Shown: one piece after another, positions 8,445 to 16,897 of the stretch
Numbering within the stretch: position 1 is the first letter of the stretch
How the letters are laid out: each line of letters opens with the position of its first letter
Source: Desulfatitalea sp. BRH_c12
GTDB lineage: Bacteria > Desulfobacterota > Desulfobacteria > Desulfobacterales > Desulfosarcinaceae
Length of the DNA stretch: 64,000 bases
Assembly (NCBI GenBank): GCA_000961655.1
Contig: LADR01000067.1
Coordinates: forward strand, 62,001 to 126,000
Direction: 5' to 3'
Notes under the pieces: model-generated
Database searches by the model: none
What the model was told of the DNA's origin: nothing
Seen by the model: the letters and a program-made list of their open reading frames with translations, nothing else
Position numbers and translations under genes: made by a program

Positions 8445-9545
8445 TCAAGATTTTCTGCCCACTACGCGATTTTTACCTTTGCGTTTGGCGTCATAGAGCG
8501 CTTGGTCGGCACGGGCAATTAGGGTACTCATGGTGTCGCCTTTTTTGTAATGCGTCATCCCAATGCTGACGGTCATGCAAAGATAGTCACCATTCTGGCT
8601 CTCGCTCGTGGCATAGCGCACCGATGCGATGGTGTTGCACAATTTTTGTGCTATTTTGAGGGCATGCCGGAAAGCCGCACCTTCCAGAACAATCGTGAAC
8701 TCCTCGCCCCCGTAGCGTGCCAGAAAATCTTCACCGCGGATCGAGGCGCGGCATTTCTGAGCCAAGGCGAACAGGACGCGATCACCAATTATGTGACCGA
8801 ACTTATCATTGATCGTTTTGAAATTGTCAATATCGACCATCAAGACGCTGAAACCATCGGCGCCAGGTGAATTATGTTCGATTTTTTCTACCAAAAATTC
8901 GTCCAGGGCCTGTCGGTTGTAAATTCCGGTCAAACTGTCCGTCATGGCTTTGGCACGGGCCTCCACCAGTTGGTTCTGCAACGTATGCACCTGTCCGGCC
9001 AACTGACGGATCTGACGCCTTTCCTGGTCTTGTTTCAGACTGACGATTTCCCACATCTGCTCGACTTCGGCCTTTAGGGCATTCTTGATCTTCTTGATAT
9101 CGTCCAGCCCGCTTATCTTGATGATCGCTTCACCCTGTTTGTTGATACGGTGGTAAAAATCGCTGTTTTCAACATTCAGATTGGCCATGACCTTGGTGAG
9201 CAGATCGATGATGTCGCGCAGTTCCTGTTCCCTGTCCTTGATGTAAGCGTGCTGTCGATCGATAAAGGCGAGAATATCTTGTTGCTTTTGTTCGAAGTGC
9301 AACTCCTGACGCTTTGGTTTGTCGATTTCCTGAAATCGCGCGGCGAGCGCCTGGATATCGTCCTTAAACCGTTCGGAGTGAAGCTCTTCGACATCCAGGG
9401 CGAAAGCCTTCATCATATCCAAAGCGGCGGTGATGCTGCGCAGCAGCATATCGCACCTTTCCTGGACAGCGCCGACTTTTTCGCTCGATTCCAGTGCATT
9501 CACTTCTACCGGATTGCTCGAGGCGCGGCTGAATAGTTTCATCAT
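8445..9545 (-). CDS. GGDEF diguanylate cyclase with I-site
   Basis: This protein has 366 residues from the ATG at 9545. The C-terminal GGDEF domain has the active site GGEEF (279-283) and, five residues before it, RGED (270-273), the product-inhibition I-site. It should therefore make cyclic di-GMP from two GTP and be subject to feedback inhibition. The N-terminal 190 residues are soluble and helical with a coiled coil just ahead of the domain. No membrane segment, PAS or receiver domain is seen, so the input is unknown. A TTG at 9605 would extend the protein by 20 residues with no homology support. The start choice is uncertain; the enzyme call is firm. Confidence 0.88.
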   Translation of the reverse strand: MMKLFSRASSNPVEVNALESSEKVGAVQERCDMLLRSITAALDMMKAFALDVEELHSERFKDDIQALAARFQEIDKPKRQELHFEQKQQDILAFIDRQHAYIKDREQELRDIIDLLTKVMANLNVENSDFYHRINKQGEAIIKISGLDDIKKIKNALKAEVEQMWEIVSLKQDQERRQIRQLAGQVHTLQNQLVEARAKAMTDSLTGIYNRQALDEFLVEKIEHNSPGADGFSVLMVDIDNFKTINDKFGHIIGDRVLFALAQKCRASIRGEDFLARYGGEEFTIVLEGAAFRHALKIAQKLCNTIASVRYATSESQNGDYLCMTVSIGMTHYKKGDTMSTLIARADQALYDAKRKGKNRVVGRKS

Positions 9546-9955
9546 TGCTTGCAAACGTCCCTCTCTTTCGGAATTCGTACATACTGGCGTATGCACACCC
9601 GACAATGATATCGGGCTTTTCGAAATGAAACTTTATAGGGTCGTAAACAACTTTCGGGATAGGCTCGAGGTGCGGTGATCGGGTGCGGGCGCGAGACACT
9701 ATCAACCATATGATTTCGATGAGAGCAACTGCGGTCGCCCATGCAGACCTGGGGCAAGAGGCCTGTGGCCAAAAAGGAATGCGAAAGCGCGATTAGAGGT
9801 GGATACACGCTGCGTGCCAAACATCCGGGCTGCTGAGCCGCTGAGCTTTGCGCTTGAATTATCGGAAGGATTGGTTATAGAGGGGGTGTGAAAATCGCGC
9901 CGATTCGCGATATGCCATTGCTGCCGACCGCAAAGTTGGCAGCGAAATAGGACTT
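9546..9955. other. Divergent intergenic region upstream of pyrD
   Basis: These 410 bases separate the diguanylate cyclase from pyrD. I find no RNA gene, no clear promoter pair and no repeat. A 20-codon GTG frame at 9888-9950 ends just before pyrD, but it has no well-placed ribosome-binding site and no pyrimidine-related feature. There is no remnant of pyrK here. Confidence 0.45.
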
Positions 9956-10918
9956 ATGATCATGACTCCTGATTTATCGGTCGCTCTCGGCGGCCTGCGT
10001 TTGGCAAACCCTGTGATGACGGCCTCCGGAACTTTCGGATATGCTCGTGAATTCGCACAATTGATTGATTTGAACCGATTGGGCGCCATCATCGTGAAGG
10101 GCCTTTCATTGCAGCCCTCCAAGGGCAATCCCGGTCCGCGTATCGTGGAAACCGCCTGCGGCATGTTGAACGCCATCGGTCTTGAAAATGTTGGGCTGGA
10201 TGCCTTTGTCAGTGACAAGCTGCCTTTCCTGAAAACCCTTCAAACACCTGTGTTGGCCAATATCTACGGCACAAACATCGAAGCCTACACCGCTTTGGCC
10301 GAACGGCTCAACGACATCGAGGCGGTGGCCGGTATCGAGGTCAATATCTCTTGCCCCAATGTCAAGCTCGGCGGCGTGGCTTTCGGTGCGGATGCGCGTA
10401 CCGCCTGCCAGGTGACCCGATCCGTACGTACCAAATTCAAGCGCACGCTCATCGTCAAACTTTCGCCGAACGTGACTGATATCACGCAGATCGCCCGGAG
10501 CGTAGAAGAGGGCGGGGCCGATGCCGTGTCGCTGATCAACACCATTACGGGAATGGCAATCGACATCCATACGCGACGTCCCAAGCTGGCCAACATCACC
10601 GGAGGCCTGTCAGGCCCGGCGATCAAGCCGGTGGCTGTGCGCATGGTGTGGCAGGTGGCCCGGGCTATTCAATTGCCGGTGATCGGGGTGGGCGGTATCA
10701 TGACCGCAGAGGATGCCTTGGAGTTTATCATTGCCGGCGCCAGCGCGGTTCAGGTCGGCACGGCCAATTTTGTCAATCCGCGCTGCACCATGGAAATCAT
10801 CGACGGCATCGCCAACTATCTGCGTGAGCAGAAAATCGCGAGTGTCAAAGACCTGGTCGGCAGTCTGACGCATGACGGCTTCGCCGGGGTGGACCGTTGC
10901 AAGATAGCAGGAAATTGA
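9956..10918 (+). CDS. pyrD: Dihydroorotate dehydrogenase, class 1B catalytic subunit
   Basis: This 320-residue FMN TIM-barrel enzyme oxidises dihydroorotate to orotate in pyrimidine synthesis. Class 1 is shown by the catalytic cysteine Cys133 in VNISCPNVKLGG, where class 2 has Ser. The stretch GNPGPRIVETACGMLNAIGL is typical of the NAD-linked 1B subfamily. Class 1B enzymes normally work with the Fe-S/FAD subunit PyrK, often encoded next door, but no pyrK is present on either side here. The first ATG at 9956 has AGGA four bases upstream; a second ATG lies two codons in. It converges on the sirtuin gene with a 15-bp gap. Confidence 0.92.
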   Translation: MIMTPDLSVALGGLRLANPVMTASGTFGYAREFAQLIDLNRLGAIIVKGLSLQPSKGNPGPRIVETACGMLNAIGLENVGLDAFVSDKLPFLKTLQTPVLANIYGTNIEAYTALAERLNDIEAVAGIEVNISCPNVKLGGVAFGADARTACQVTRSVRTKFKRTLIVKLSPNVTDITQIARSVEEGGADAVSLINTITGMAIDIHTRRPKLANITGGLSGPAIKPVAVRMVWQVARAIQLPVIGVGGIMTAEDALEFIIAGASAVQVGTANFVNPRCTMEIIDGIANYLREQKIASVKDLVGSLTHDGFAGVDRCKIAGN

Positions 10919-10933
10919 GCAGGGGAGAGGATG

Positions 10934-11719
10934 TCATGCAGTGCCTGCACCGCGCGCATTGCCCGCCTTTAGCGCGGTAGCCAACGTTTGACCGATCTCC
11001 GCGTTGATCACCAAATCCGCGTAACGATCCATTTCGGTTGGATCACGGTTGATGATGACCAGACGGGCGCCGTTCTGTTTGGCTAATAAGGGGAACCCGG
11101 CTGCCGGATAGACGACCAGGGATGAGCCTATCGCTATGAACAGGTCGCAGGCCATCGTTACCTCTTTGGCGCGTTTCATCTCTTCTACGGGCATTGGTTG
11201 ACCAAAAGAGATTGTGGCGGTTTTGATGATCCCGCCGCACGCATCACACTGCGGAAGCGTTTCGTCCGGGAAGAAGATAGCGCGGATCGCATCGAGTTCA
11301 TAGCGTTTGGCGCAGTCAAGGCAAACGGCATAGGTGCTGTTGCCGTGCAGTTCGATGATCTTATCATCGGGAATACCTGAGACGTGATGCAGGCCGTCGA
11401 TGTTCTGGGTGATGACGGCGCTCAGTTTTTTCTGGCGGTGCAGCGACGATATCGCCATATGGCCCTGATTGGGCTTGGCGGCGCCGATAACTTTCTCTGT
11501 CGCAAATTTTATGCGCCAGGATTCGCGCCGTTTTTCCTCTGAGGCCATAAAATCCCTGAAATCGATGGGTTTGTAGCGGGTCCATAGCCCCCCCGGGCTC
11601 CTGAAGTCGGGAATGCCCGATTCGGTGCTGATGCCCGCGCCGGTAAAAACCACCAGACGGGTACTCTCGCCAAGAAACTTTCGCAGAAGGTCCAATTGGG
11701 GGGTGTGGATTGCGTTCAT
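10934..11719 (-). CDS. cobB: Sir2-family NAD-dependent protein deacylase
   Basis: This 261-residue sirtuin removes acyl groups from protein lysines using NAD. Motifs: GAGISTESGIPDFRS (27-41) for NAD binding, TQNIDGLH (104-111), the catalytic His125 in ELHG, and a zinc site from Cys133, Cys136, Cys158 and Cys161. The ATG at 11719 has a near-perfect AAGGAGG just upstream and gives the usual family length. A longer frame reaching 11959 would add 80 residues with no sirtuin character. It lies downstream of leuA on the same strand, but the leuA terminator separates them. The gene symbol is by family similarity. Confidence 0.9.
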   Translation of the reverse strand: MNAIHTPQLDLLRKFLGESTRLVVFTGAGISTESGIPDFRSPGGLWTRYKPIDFRDFMASEEKRRESWRIKFATEKVIGAAKPNQGHMAISSLHRQKKLSAVITQNIDGLHHVSGIPDDKIIELHGNSTYAVCLDCAKRYELDAIRAIFFPDETLPQCDACGGIIKTATISFGQPMPVEEMKRAKEVTMACDLFIAIGSSLVVYPAAGFPLLAKQNGARLVIINRDPTEMDRYADLVINAEIGQTLATALKAGNARGAGTA

Positions 11720-11942
11720 GCGCCCTCCTTTTTTTGCAGGTAAACCTGACTTTCGGTTTCGTACGGACGTGCGGTGGTCCGTGCCACGTCGAACCCATTG
11801 TATCGTAAGGTGGCTGGAGCAAAGAGCCGCATCTGGCGTGTAGCGCGCTTGCAAACCCGCCCGGAGAACCCTTTTGAACCGTCTTACGCATGCCGCGAAC
11901 CTTTGGTCCTGATCACCGGCTTTCGAAACGCATCCGACCGTA

Positions 11943-11977
11943 GCAAATAAGGCCGGCATAATGCTATTGCCGGCCTT
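11943..11977 (-). terminator. Intrinsic terminator of the BCAA operon (after leuA)
   Basis: On the minus strand AAGGCCGGCA (11977-11968) and TGCCGGCCTT (11958-11949) form a perfect 10-bp stem with a nine-base loop, followed by the weak U-rich tail ATTTGCT. It begins eight bases past the leuA stop. A GC-rich stem directly after the last gene of the cluster supports termination there. Confidence 0.75.
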
Positions 11978-11984
11978 AGGAGTG

Positions 11985-13526
11985 CTACAGACTGCCCTGG
12001 GCTTTGTCCACGGGATGCGTTTTTAAATATTCCAATCGGTTAAGGCCATTAATGTAGGCCAGGGCGCTGGCCGTGATGATATCCGGATCGGATCCGCGCC
12101 CCAAGGCCACTAAACCGTTTTCCCTTAGACGCACGGTCACTTCGCCTTGTGCATCGGTGCCGCCGGTCAAGGCACTGATTGAAAACCGCAGCAGTTCGGA
12201 CTCGGCCCCGGTCAGTTTGGCGATGGTGTTGTAAGCCGCATCGATGGGCCCGTTGCCGTAGCCGGCGTCTTTTACGGAACGGCCATTGATCGAGAGCTGA
12301 ACGCTTGCCATGGGCAACACGGTCGTGCCGGCTGAGACGTGCAGGTACTCCAGTACGAAAGTTTCGGCGGTGCGCAGTACGCCTTCGGTGATAATCGCTT
12401 CCAAGTCTTCGTCCATGACCTGTTTCTTTTTATCCGCCAGGGCTTTAAACTTGGTGAAGACAATCTGCAGTTCGTCATCGGACAGGTCGTAGCCCAGGTT
12501 CTTAAGATGCTCGCGCAGGGCGTGGCGCCCGGAGTGCTTGCCCAGCACCATTTGTGTGGCGCTCAGGCCAATGGTTTCCGGCCGCATGATCTCGTATGTC
12601 ATGGGGTTCTTGAGCATGCCATCCTGATGGATGCCGGCTTCGTGGGCAAATGCATTGGCACCCACAACGGCTTTGTTGGGCTGGACCATGATGCCGGTGA
12701 TCATACTCACCAGGCGGCTGCTTGGATAAATGTGTTCGGTCCGGATATGGGTGCTCAGTGGCAGGTAATTGGCGCGGGTGTGCAGGGCCATGACCACCTC
12801 TTCCAGGGACGTGTTGCCGGCCCGCTCGCCGATCCCATTGATGGTGACCTCGGCCTGGCGTGCACCGGCCATCAGGGCGGCCAGGGTGTTGGCCGTGGCC
12901 AGCCCCAGATCGTTGTGGCAGTGTACGCTGAGCACGGCCTGGTGTATGTTGGGTGTGTGCTGGACAACATACCGGACCAATTCGGCGAATTCGCTTGGGA
13001 TGGCGTAGCCGACCGTGTCGGGCAGGTTGACCGTTGTGGCGCCAGCCGCGATGGCTGTTTCGAATACTTTGCACAGAAAATCGCGATCGCTGCGTGAGCC
13101 GTCTTCGGCCGAAAACTCCACATTGTCGGTGAAGGTTTTGGCGTAGGCGACCGCTGCCTTGGCTTCGGCCAGCACCTGCTCGCGAGTCATTCTGAGTTTA
13201 TACTCCATGTGGATGTCGGAAGTGGCGATAAACGTGTGAATGCGCGGTTTTGCCGCCAGCTTGATGGCGCCCCAGGCACTGTCGATGTCCTGTTTGTTGG
13301 CGCGCGCCAGGCCGGCCACTTCGCTGTGCTTGAGTTTGGCGGCGATTTGGGAGACCGCCTCGAAATCACCCTCGGAAGCGGCCGGAAAACCCGCTTCGAT
13401 GATGTCGACGCCCAGTTTTTCAAGCTGCATGGCCAGGCGCAGTTTTTCAGCGGTGTTCATGCTCGCGCCCGGCGACTGCTCGCCATCGCGCAAGGTGGTA
13501 TCGAAGATTTTTACGATGTCAGACAT
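11985..13526 (-). CDS. leuA: 2-isopropylmalate synthase
   Basis: This 513-residue enzyme condenses 2-oxoisovalerate with acetyl-CoA, the first committed step to leucine. The HMGL-like TIM barrel starts DTTLRDGEQSPG and has the metal-binding SVHCHNDLG. The C-terminal LeuA dimer/regulatory domain is complete (about 390-513), so leucine feedback is likely. The ATG at 13526 has GAGGA close upstream and matches family starts; the longer frame to 13631 does not. It is the last gene of the ilvD-ilvB-ilvN-ilvC-cimA-leuA series, but a 486-bp gap with repeats separates it from cimA, so it may also have its own promoter. Confidence 0.94.
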   Translation of the reverse strand: MSDIVKIFDTTLRDGEQSPGASMNTAEKLRLAMQLEKLGVDIIEAGFPAASEGDFEAVSQIAAKLKHSEVAGLARANKQDIDSAWGAIKLAAKPRIHTFIATSDIHMEYKLRMTREQVLAEAKAAVAYAKTFTDNVEFSAEDGSRSDRDFLCKVFETAIAAGATTVNLPDTVGYAIPSEFAELVRYVVQHTPNIHQAVLSVHCHNDLGLATANTLAALMAGARQAEVTINGIGERAGNTSLEEVVMALHTRANYLPLSTHIRTEHIYPSSRLVSMITGIMVQPNKAVVGANAFAHEAGIHQDGMLKNPMTYEIMRPETIGLSATQMVLGKHSGRHALREHLKNLGYDLSDDELQIVFTKFKALADKKKQVMDEDLEAIITEGVLRTAETFVLEYLHVSAGTTVLPMASVQLSINGRSVKDAGYGNGPIDAAYNTIAKLTGAESELLRFSISALTGGTDAQGEVTVRLRENGLVALGRGSDPDIITASALAYINGLNRLEYLKTHPVDKAQGSL

Positions 13527-14012
13527 TGTTCCTCGCATATTTTGTTGAGTCGTTGATTCGTGGATCGTTAATCTGTTCAAACGTCTATTCGTCGATGCAT
13601 GCCGAGCTGGACGAGGTAACAAATTAACCATTTCTGATTATCCACTTCGGTCAAGTGACATACGGGCGTGGTGAGGAAAACCCCCGGTGATCCGGGTGGG
13701 TAGTCCGCGCCACCATCCATTCGATTAAGTGAGGCTATAAGGTAGGCGCCGAATACACTTCGCCAATAGTCACTGGAGAAACTGGATAACCAAATAACGA
13801 TTTTACAATGACGCTATCATGTGAACGAGAAACAAAGCATGGGCCGCAGGGAAATAATCCCCGCGGCGTGAGATCCTACCTTCTCCATATAGTCCTCATA
13901 CGGTTTGTTGATTCGTTCATTAGTGAAGGCCCTGATGTTACGATTTGTTTTCTATACGGCAAAACGCGATGGTTGCTGATTTACCCATCCGACGAATGAC
14001 CCGATCGACGAA
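13527..14012. other. Gene-free gap within the BCAA cluster, containing repeats and a hairpin
   Basis: These 486 bases lie between cimA and leuA. They contain CGTTGATTCG-type repeats near 13552-13590, 13909-13925 and in inverted orientation at 13990-14027 (partly in the cimA 3' end), plus a copy of the dispersed hairpin repeat near 13686-13733. A stem-loop GCCGCAGGGA/TCCCCGCGGC (13843-13852 with 13858-13867, one mismatch) is also present. I looked for a leucine-rich leader peptide ahead of leuA on the minus strand and found none. The hairpin could reduce read-through into leuA. Confidence 0.6.
13686..13733. repeat. Dispersed intergenic hairpin repeat, copy 1
   Basis: The core CCGGGTGGGTAGTCCGCGCC followed by CATTCGATTAAGT matches the copy at 28147-28183 closely, and GCGCCACCAT matches the copy at 21241-21250. 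It is the most diverged in its flanks and shows no terminal inverted repeats. Confidence 0.6.
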
Positions 14013-15602
14013 TCAACGATTTAACAAATCCTTGCCCAGCTTAAACTGAAAGCTGTCGGCCAGCGCCTGCCAACTGGCTTCGATGATATCTTCAGAAACC
14101 CCGATGGTGCTCCAAAGGTTCTCGTGATCGCGTGATTCTATGAAGACGCGTACTTTGGCTTCGGTGCCGTCGCGGCCATCAATGACACGCACTTTGAAGT
14201 CCACCAAACGCATGCTCTGCAAATCGTCCGGGAAAAACTTGCCCAAGGCTTTGCGCAACGCGTTGTCCAAAGCGCTTACCGGACCGTGTCCTTCGGCAGC
14301 GGTAATTTCATGGACGCCGTCCACATCGATCTTGATGGTTGCATGGGCCTTGCAGGGCTGGTCCTTGTCCTTTTCGATGGTTACGCGAAACGACTCCAGA
14401 GTGAAAAGTGGCGTGAACTGTTCGGTAAATTTCTGCAGCAGAATCTTCATCGAGCCGTCTGCCACATCGAACTGATACCCCTGATCTTCAAGAGTTTTGA
14501 TCTCGGCGGCGATCTTCTGGCTGTCGTAACCATTTCCGCCGAGCTCGACCCCCAACTCCTTGGCTTTGTATATCACGTTGCTTTTCCCACCAAGGTCGGA
14601 AACCAGCACGCGTCGCTTGTTGCCCACCAGGGCCGGATCGATGTGTTCGTAGGCCCGGGGCACCTTCATGATAGCGTTAACGTGCAATCCGCCCTTATGC
14701 GCGAAAGCACTGCGCCCAACGAAGGGGCGCGTATTGAGTGGCACGATATTAGCCGTTTCACTGACAAAACGCGAAAGGCTTTTCAGCTGCGTCAGACGGG
14801 CATCGGGAATACTGGTCAGGCCCATTTTGAGGTTCAACAGCGGAATGATGGTAATCAGGTCGGCATTGCCGCAGCGTTCGCCATAGCCGTTTATCGTTCC
14901 TTGTACCAAGGTGACGCCGGCGCGCACAGCGGCGATGCTGTTGGCCACGGCCAAACCGCAGTCGTTGTGGGCATGGATGCCCAGGCGAGGAGTCAGGCCT
15001 TGCCCCGTCAAAGCAGTTTGGACCGCGTTGACGATGGCTTCGAGGTCGAAGGGCAGGGTGCCGCCATTGGTATCGCAGAGCACGAGTGTGTCGGCCCCGC
15101 TTTGCGCTGCCGCTGTCAGCGTCTGCAACGCATACCCCGCATCATCTTTGTAGCCATCAAAAAAATGTTCGGCGTCGTAAATGACCTCGCGGCCCTGACC
15201 TTTGAGCAGAGCCACGCTGTCGCGGATCATGGCCAGGTTCTCGTCCCGTGTGTTTTCCATGATCTGTTCGACATGCAAGACCCACGATTTTCCGACGATG
15301 GCCACCACCGGCGCTTGGCTGGTGATCAGCGCCTGCAGGTTGGTATCCTGGCATGCCGGCACATTGGGCTTGCGTGTCGATCCAAAAGCCGTAATGCGGG
15401 CATGAGTAAAGGTTTCCTTCTGGGCCAGCTCGAAAAAGCGCGCATCGCGCGCGTTGGAACCCGGCCAGCCACCTTCGATATAGTGGACGCCTGTCTGATC
15501 CAACTTTTTGGCGATTTTTATCATTTCGGCGGATGAAAAGTTGATATTTTCGCCCTGGCTTCCATCGCGCAGCGTGGTGTCGTAGATATACACCTGTACC
15601 AT
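14013..15602 (-). CDS. cimA: Citramalate synthase
   Basis: This 529-residue enzyme condenses pyruvate and acetyl-CoA to (R)-citramalate, the threonine-independent entry to isoleucine. It resembles LeuA but reads DTTLRDGSQGENINFS at the N-terminus and IHAHNDCGLAVANS at the metal site, both typical of the CimA branch. A C-terminal LeuA-type regulatory domain (about 395-529) is present. The ATG at 15602 has GAGGT seven bases upstream; an upstream extension to 15671 lacks family character. It follows ilvC by 117 bp containing an inverted repeat. Together with leuA and the ilv genes it completes the 2-oxoacid supply for Ile, Val and Leu. Confidence 0.92.
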   Translation of the reverse strand: MVQVYIYDTTLRDGSQGENINFSSAEMIKIAKKLDQTGVHYIEGGWPGSNARDARFFELAQKETFTHARITAFGSTRKPNVPACQDTNLQALITSQAPVVAIVGKSWVLHVEQIMENTRDENLAMIRDSVALLKGQGREVIYDAEHFFDGYKDDAGYALQTLTAAAQSGADTLVLCDTNGGTLPFDLEAIVNAVQTALTGQGLTPRLGIHAHNDCGLAVANSIAAVRAGVTLVQGTINGYGERCGNADLITIIPLLNLKMGLTSIPDARLTQLKSLSRFVSETANIVPLNTRPFVGRSAFAHKGGLHVNAIMKVPRAYEHIDPALVGNKRRVLVSDLGGKSNVIYKAKELGVELGGNGYDSQKIAAEIKTLEDQGYQFDVADGSMKILLQKFTEQFTPLFTLESFRVTIEKDKDQPCKAHATIKIDVDGVHEITAAEGHGPVSALDNALRKALGKFFPDDLQSMRLVDFKVRVIDGRDGTEAKVRVFIESRDHENLWSTIGVSEDIIEASWQALADSFQFKLGKDLLNR

Positions 15603-15651
15603 GATATCGACCTCTTCCCCGGGGCCTGCTGAAGATCCCTTGGACAATTGT

Positions 15652-15706
15652 ATTCTCACCACAGAGGTCACAGAGGGAAAAAAATCTCTGTGCCCTCTAT
15701 GAGAAT
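15652..15706. repeat. Inverted repeat between ilvC and cimA
   Basis: The left arm (15652-15675, ATTCTCA..CAGAGG.CACAGAG) is nearly complementary to the right arm (15686-15706). The ten-base loop is A-rich on the plus strand. CACAGAGG-type units occur in both arms, a kind of short intergenic repeat seen in many bacterial genomes. In the ilv mRNA it would form a long hairpin between two coding regions and could set mRNA stability or partial termination. Confidence 0.65.
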
Positions 15707-15719
15707 AGAGAATTCGGAC

Positions 15720-16775
15720 CTATTTGCCACGGTTTTCCGGGCGTAGACTGCGCACGGCGCGGCCGGCACGCCACATTTCGGAATTGCCGATAACCGTCAG
15801 TTCGGCATCCAATTTCTCACGATAATCCGGGGTGCTGTTGGCGGTCAGCACGCGGCGGGTCTCTGTACCGTCCTTAACGCTTTGGTACAGGGCATCGAAG
15901 ACCGGAACCACCGCCTCACGAAATTTAGGCGCCCAATCGAGTGCCCCACGCTGTGCCGTGGTGCTGCAATTGGCATACATCCAGTCCATGCCGTTTTCAG
16001 CCACCAACCGGATAAGGCTTTGGGTCAGTTCTTCGACTGTTTCATTGAAAGCTTCGCTGGGGCTGTGACCGTGTTTGCGCAGCAGGTTGTATTGGGCTTC
16101 CATGACGCCGGCCAGGCAGCCCATCAGCACGCCACGCTCGCCGGTCAGATCGCTATAGACTTCCTGTTCGAATGTGGTCGGGAAAAGGTAGCCCGAGCCG
16201 ATGGCGATGCCCACGGCCAGGGTACGCTCCTTGGCGCGGCCCGTGAAGTCCTGGAAAATGGCGTAGCTGGAATTGATGCCGCTGCCGTCCAGGAAGTTCA
16301 GGCGCACATTACGGCCGGAGCCTTTGGGTGCCACCAAAATCACATCCACGTTCTCCGGCGGAATGACTTTGGTCTGTTCTTTGTACACAATCGAGAAACC
16401 ATGTGAAAAGTACAGTGCATCGCCGGGGTTGAGACATTTTTTGAGGTCGTCCCAAACGGCCATCTGACCGGCATCCGAGAGCAGATATTGAATGATCGTG
16501 CCGCGTCGGGCGGCTTCTTCGACCGAGAAAAGCGTTTTGCCCGGTACGAAACCGTCGGCAATCGCTTTGTCCCAGCACTTTTTGTCCGCTTCCAACTGCC
16601 CAATGATGACCGGAAAGCCATTATCGCGCATATTCAGCGCCTGGGCAGGTCCCTGAACGCCGTATCCCAGAACCGCGATAGTTTCGTTGGCCAGAACCTG
16701 GCGCGCTTTTTCCAGCGTAAACTCTTCTGATGTGATGACGTCTTCCACTACTCCGCCGAAATCGATTTTTGCCAT
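15720..16775 (-). CDS. ilvC: Ketol-acid reductoisomerase, class I
   Basis: This 351-residue enzyme isomerises and reduces acetolactate and acetohydroxybutyrate. The Rossmann motif GYGVQG is at 38-43 and the knotted C-terminal domain is complete. The loop after the second beta strand reads IIGQLEADKKCW, where NADPH enzymes usually have Arg and Ser residues (as in GLRxGSxSW) that hold the 2'-phosphate. The Glu and Asp here suggest a preference for NADH; this is inference. The ATG at 16775 has AGGAGAGG upstream. It follows ilvN by 122 bp. Confidence 0.93.
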   Translation of the reverse strand: MAKIDFGGVVEDVITSEEFTLEKARQVLANETIAVLGYGVQGPAQALNMRDNGFPVIIGQLEADKKCWDKAIADGFVPGKTLFSVEEAARRGTIIQYLLSDAGQMAVWDDLKKCLNPGDALYFSHGFSIVYKEQTKVIPPENVDVILVAPKGSGRNVRLNFLDGSGINSSYAIFQDFTGRAKERTLAVGIAIGSGYLFPTTFEQEVYSDLTGERGVLMGCLAGVMEAQYNLLRKHGHSPSEAFNETVEELTQSLIRLVAENGMDWMYANCSTTAQRGALDWAPKFREAVVPVFDALYQSVKDGTETRRVLTANSTPDYREKLDAELTVIGNSEMWRAGRAVRSLRPENRGK

Positions 16776-16897
16776 TTTTCCTCTCCTTTGGATTGAATGC
16801 GATGGGCCGTATGGCCGCAACACGTTAAAGCATTAAACAGACCGGAAGCGCAAAAGACCGGTCGCTTTAGTGACCTGCCGGCAACGCCGTGCAGGGG

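Noticed and set aside
9888-9950. 20-codon GTG frame just before pyrD, as a possible leader peptide
   Set aside because: No properly spaced ribosome site, no regulatory codon run and no terminator; unlike the ilv leader it has no mechanism to support it.
12339-13097. 252-codon plus-strand frame opposite leuA
   Set aside because: Shadow of leuA; no start signal or homology.
13527-14012. A leucine leader peptide ahead of leuA
   Set aside because: No minus-strand short frame with clustered leucine codons and no terminator with U-tract was found in the gap.
14286-15536. 416-codon plus-strand frame opposite cimA
   Set aside because: It lies wholly within cimA on the other strand, has no ribosome site and no recognisable domain; it is a by-product of codon bias in cimA.
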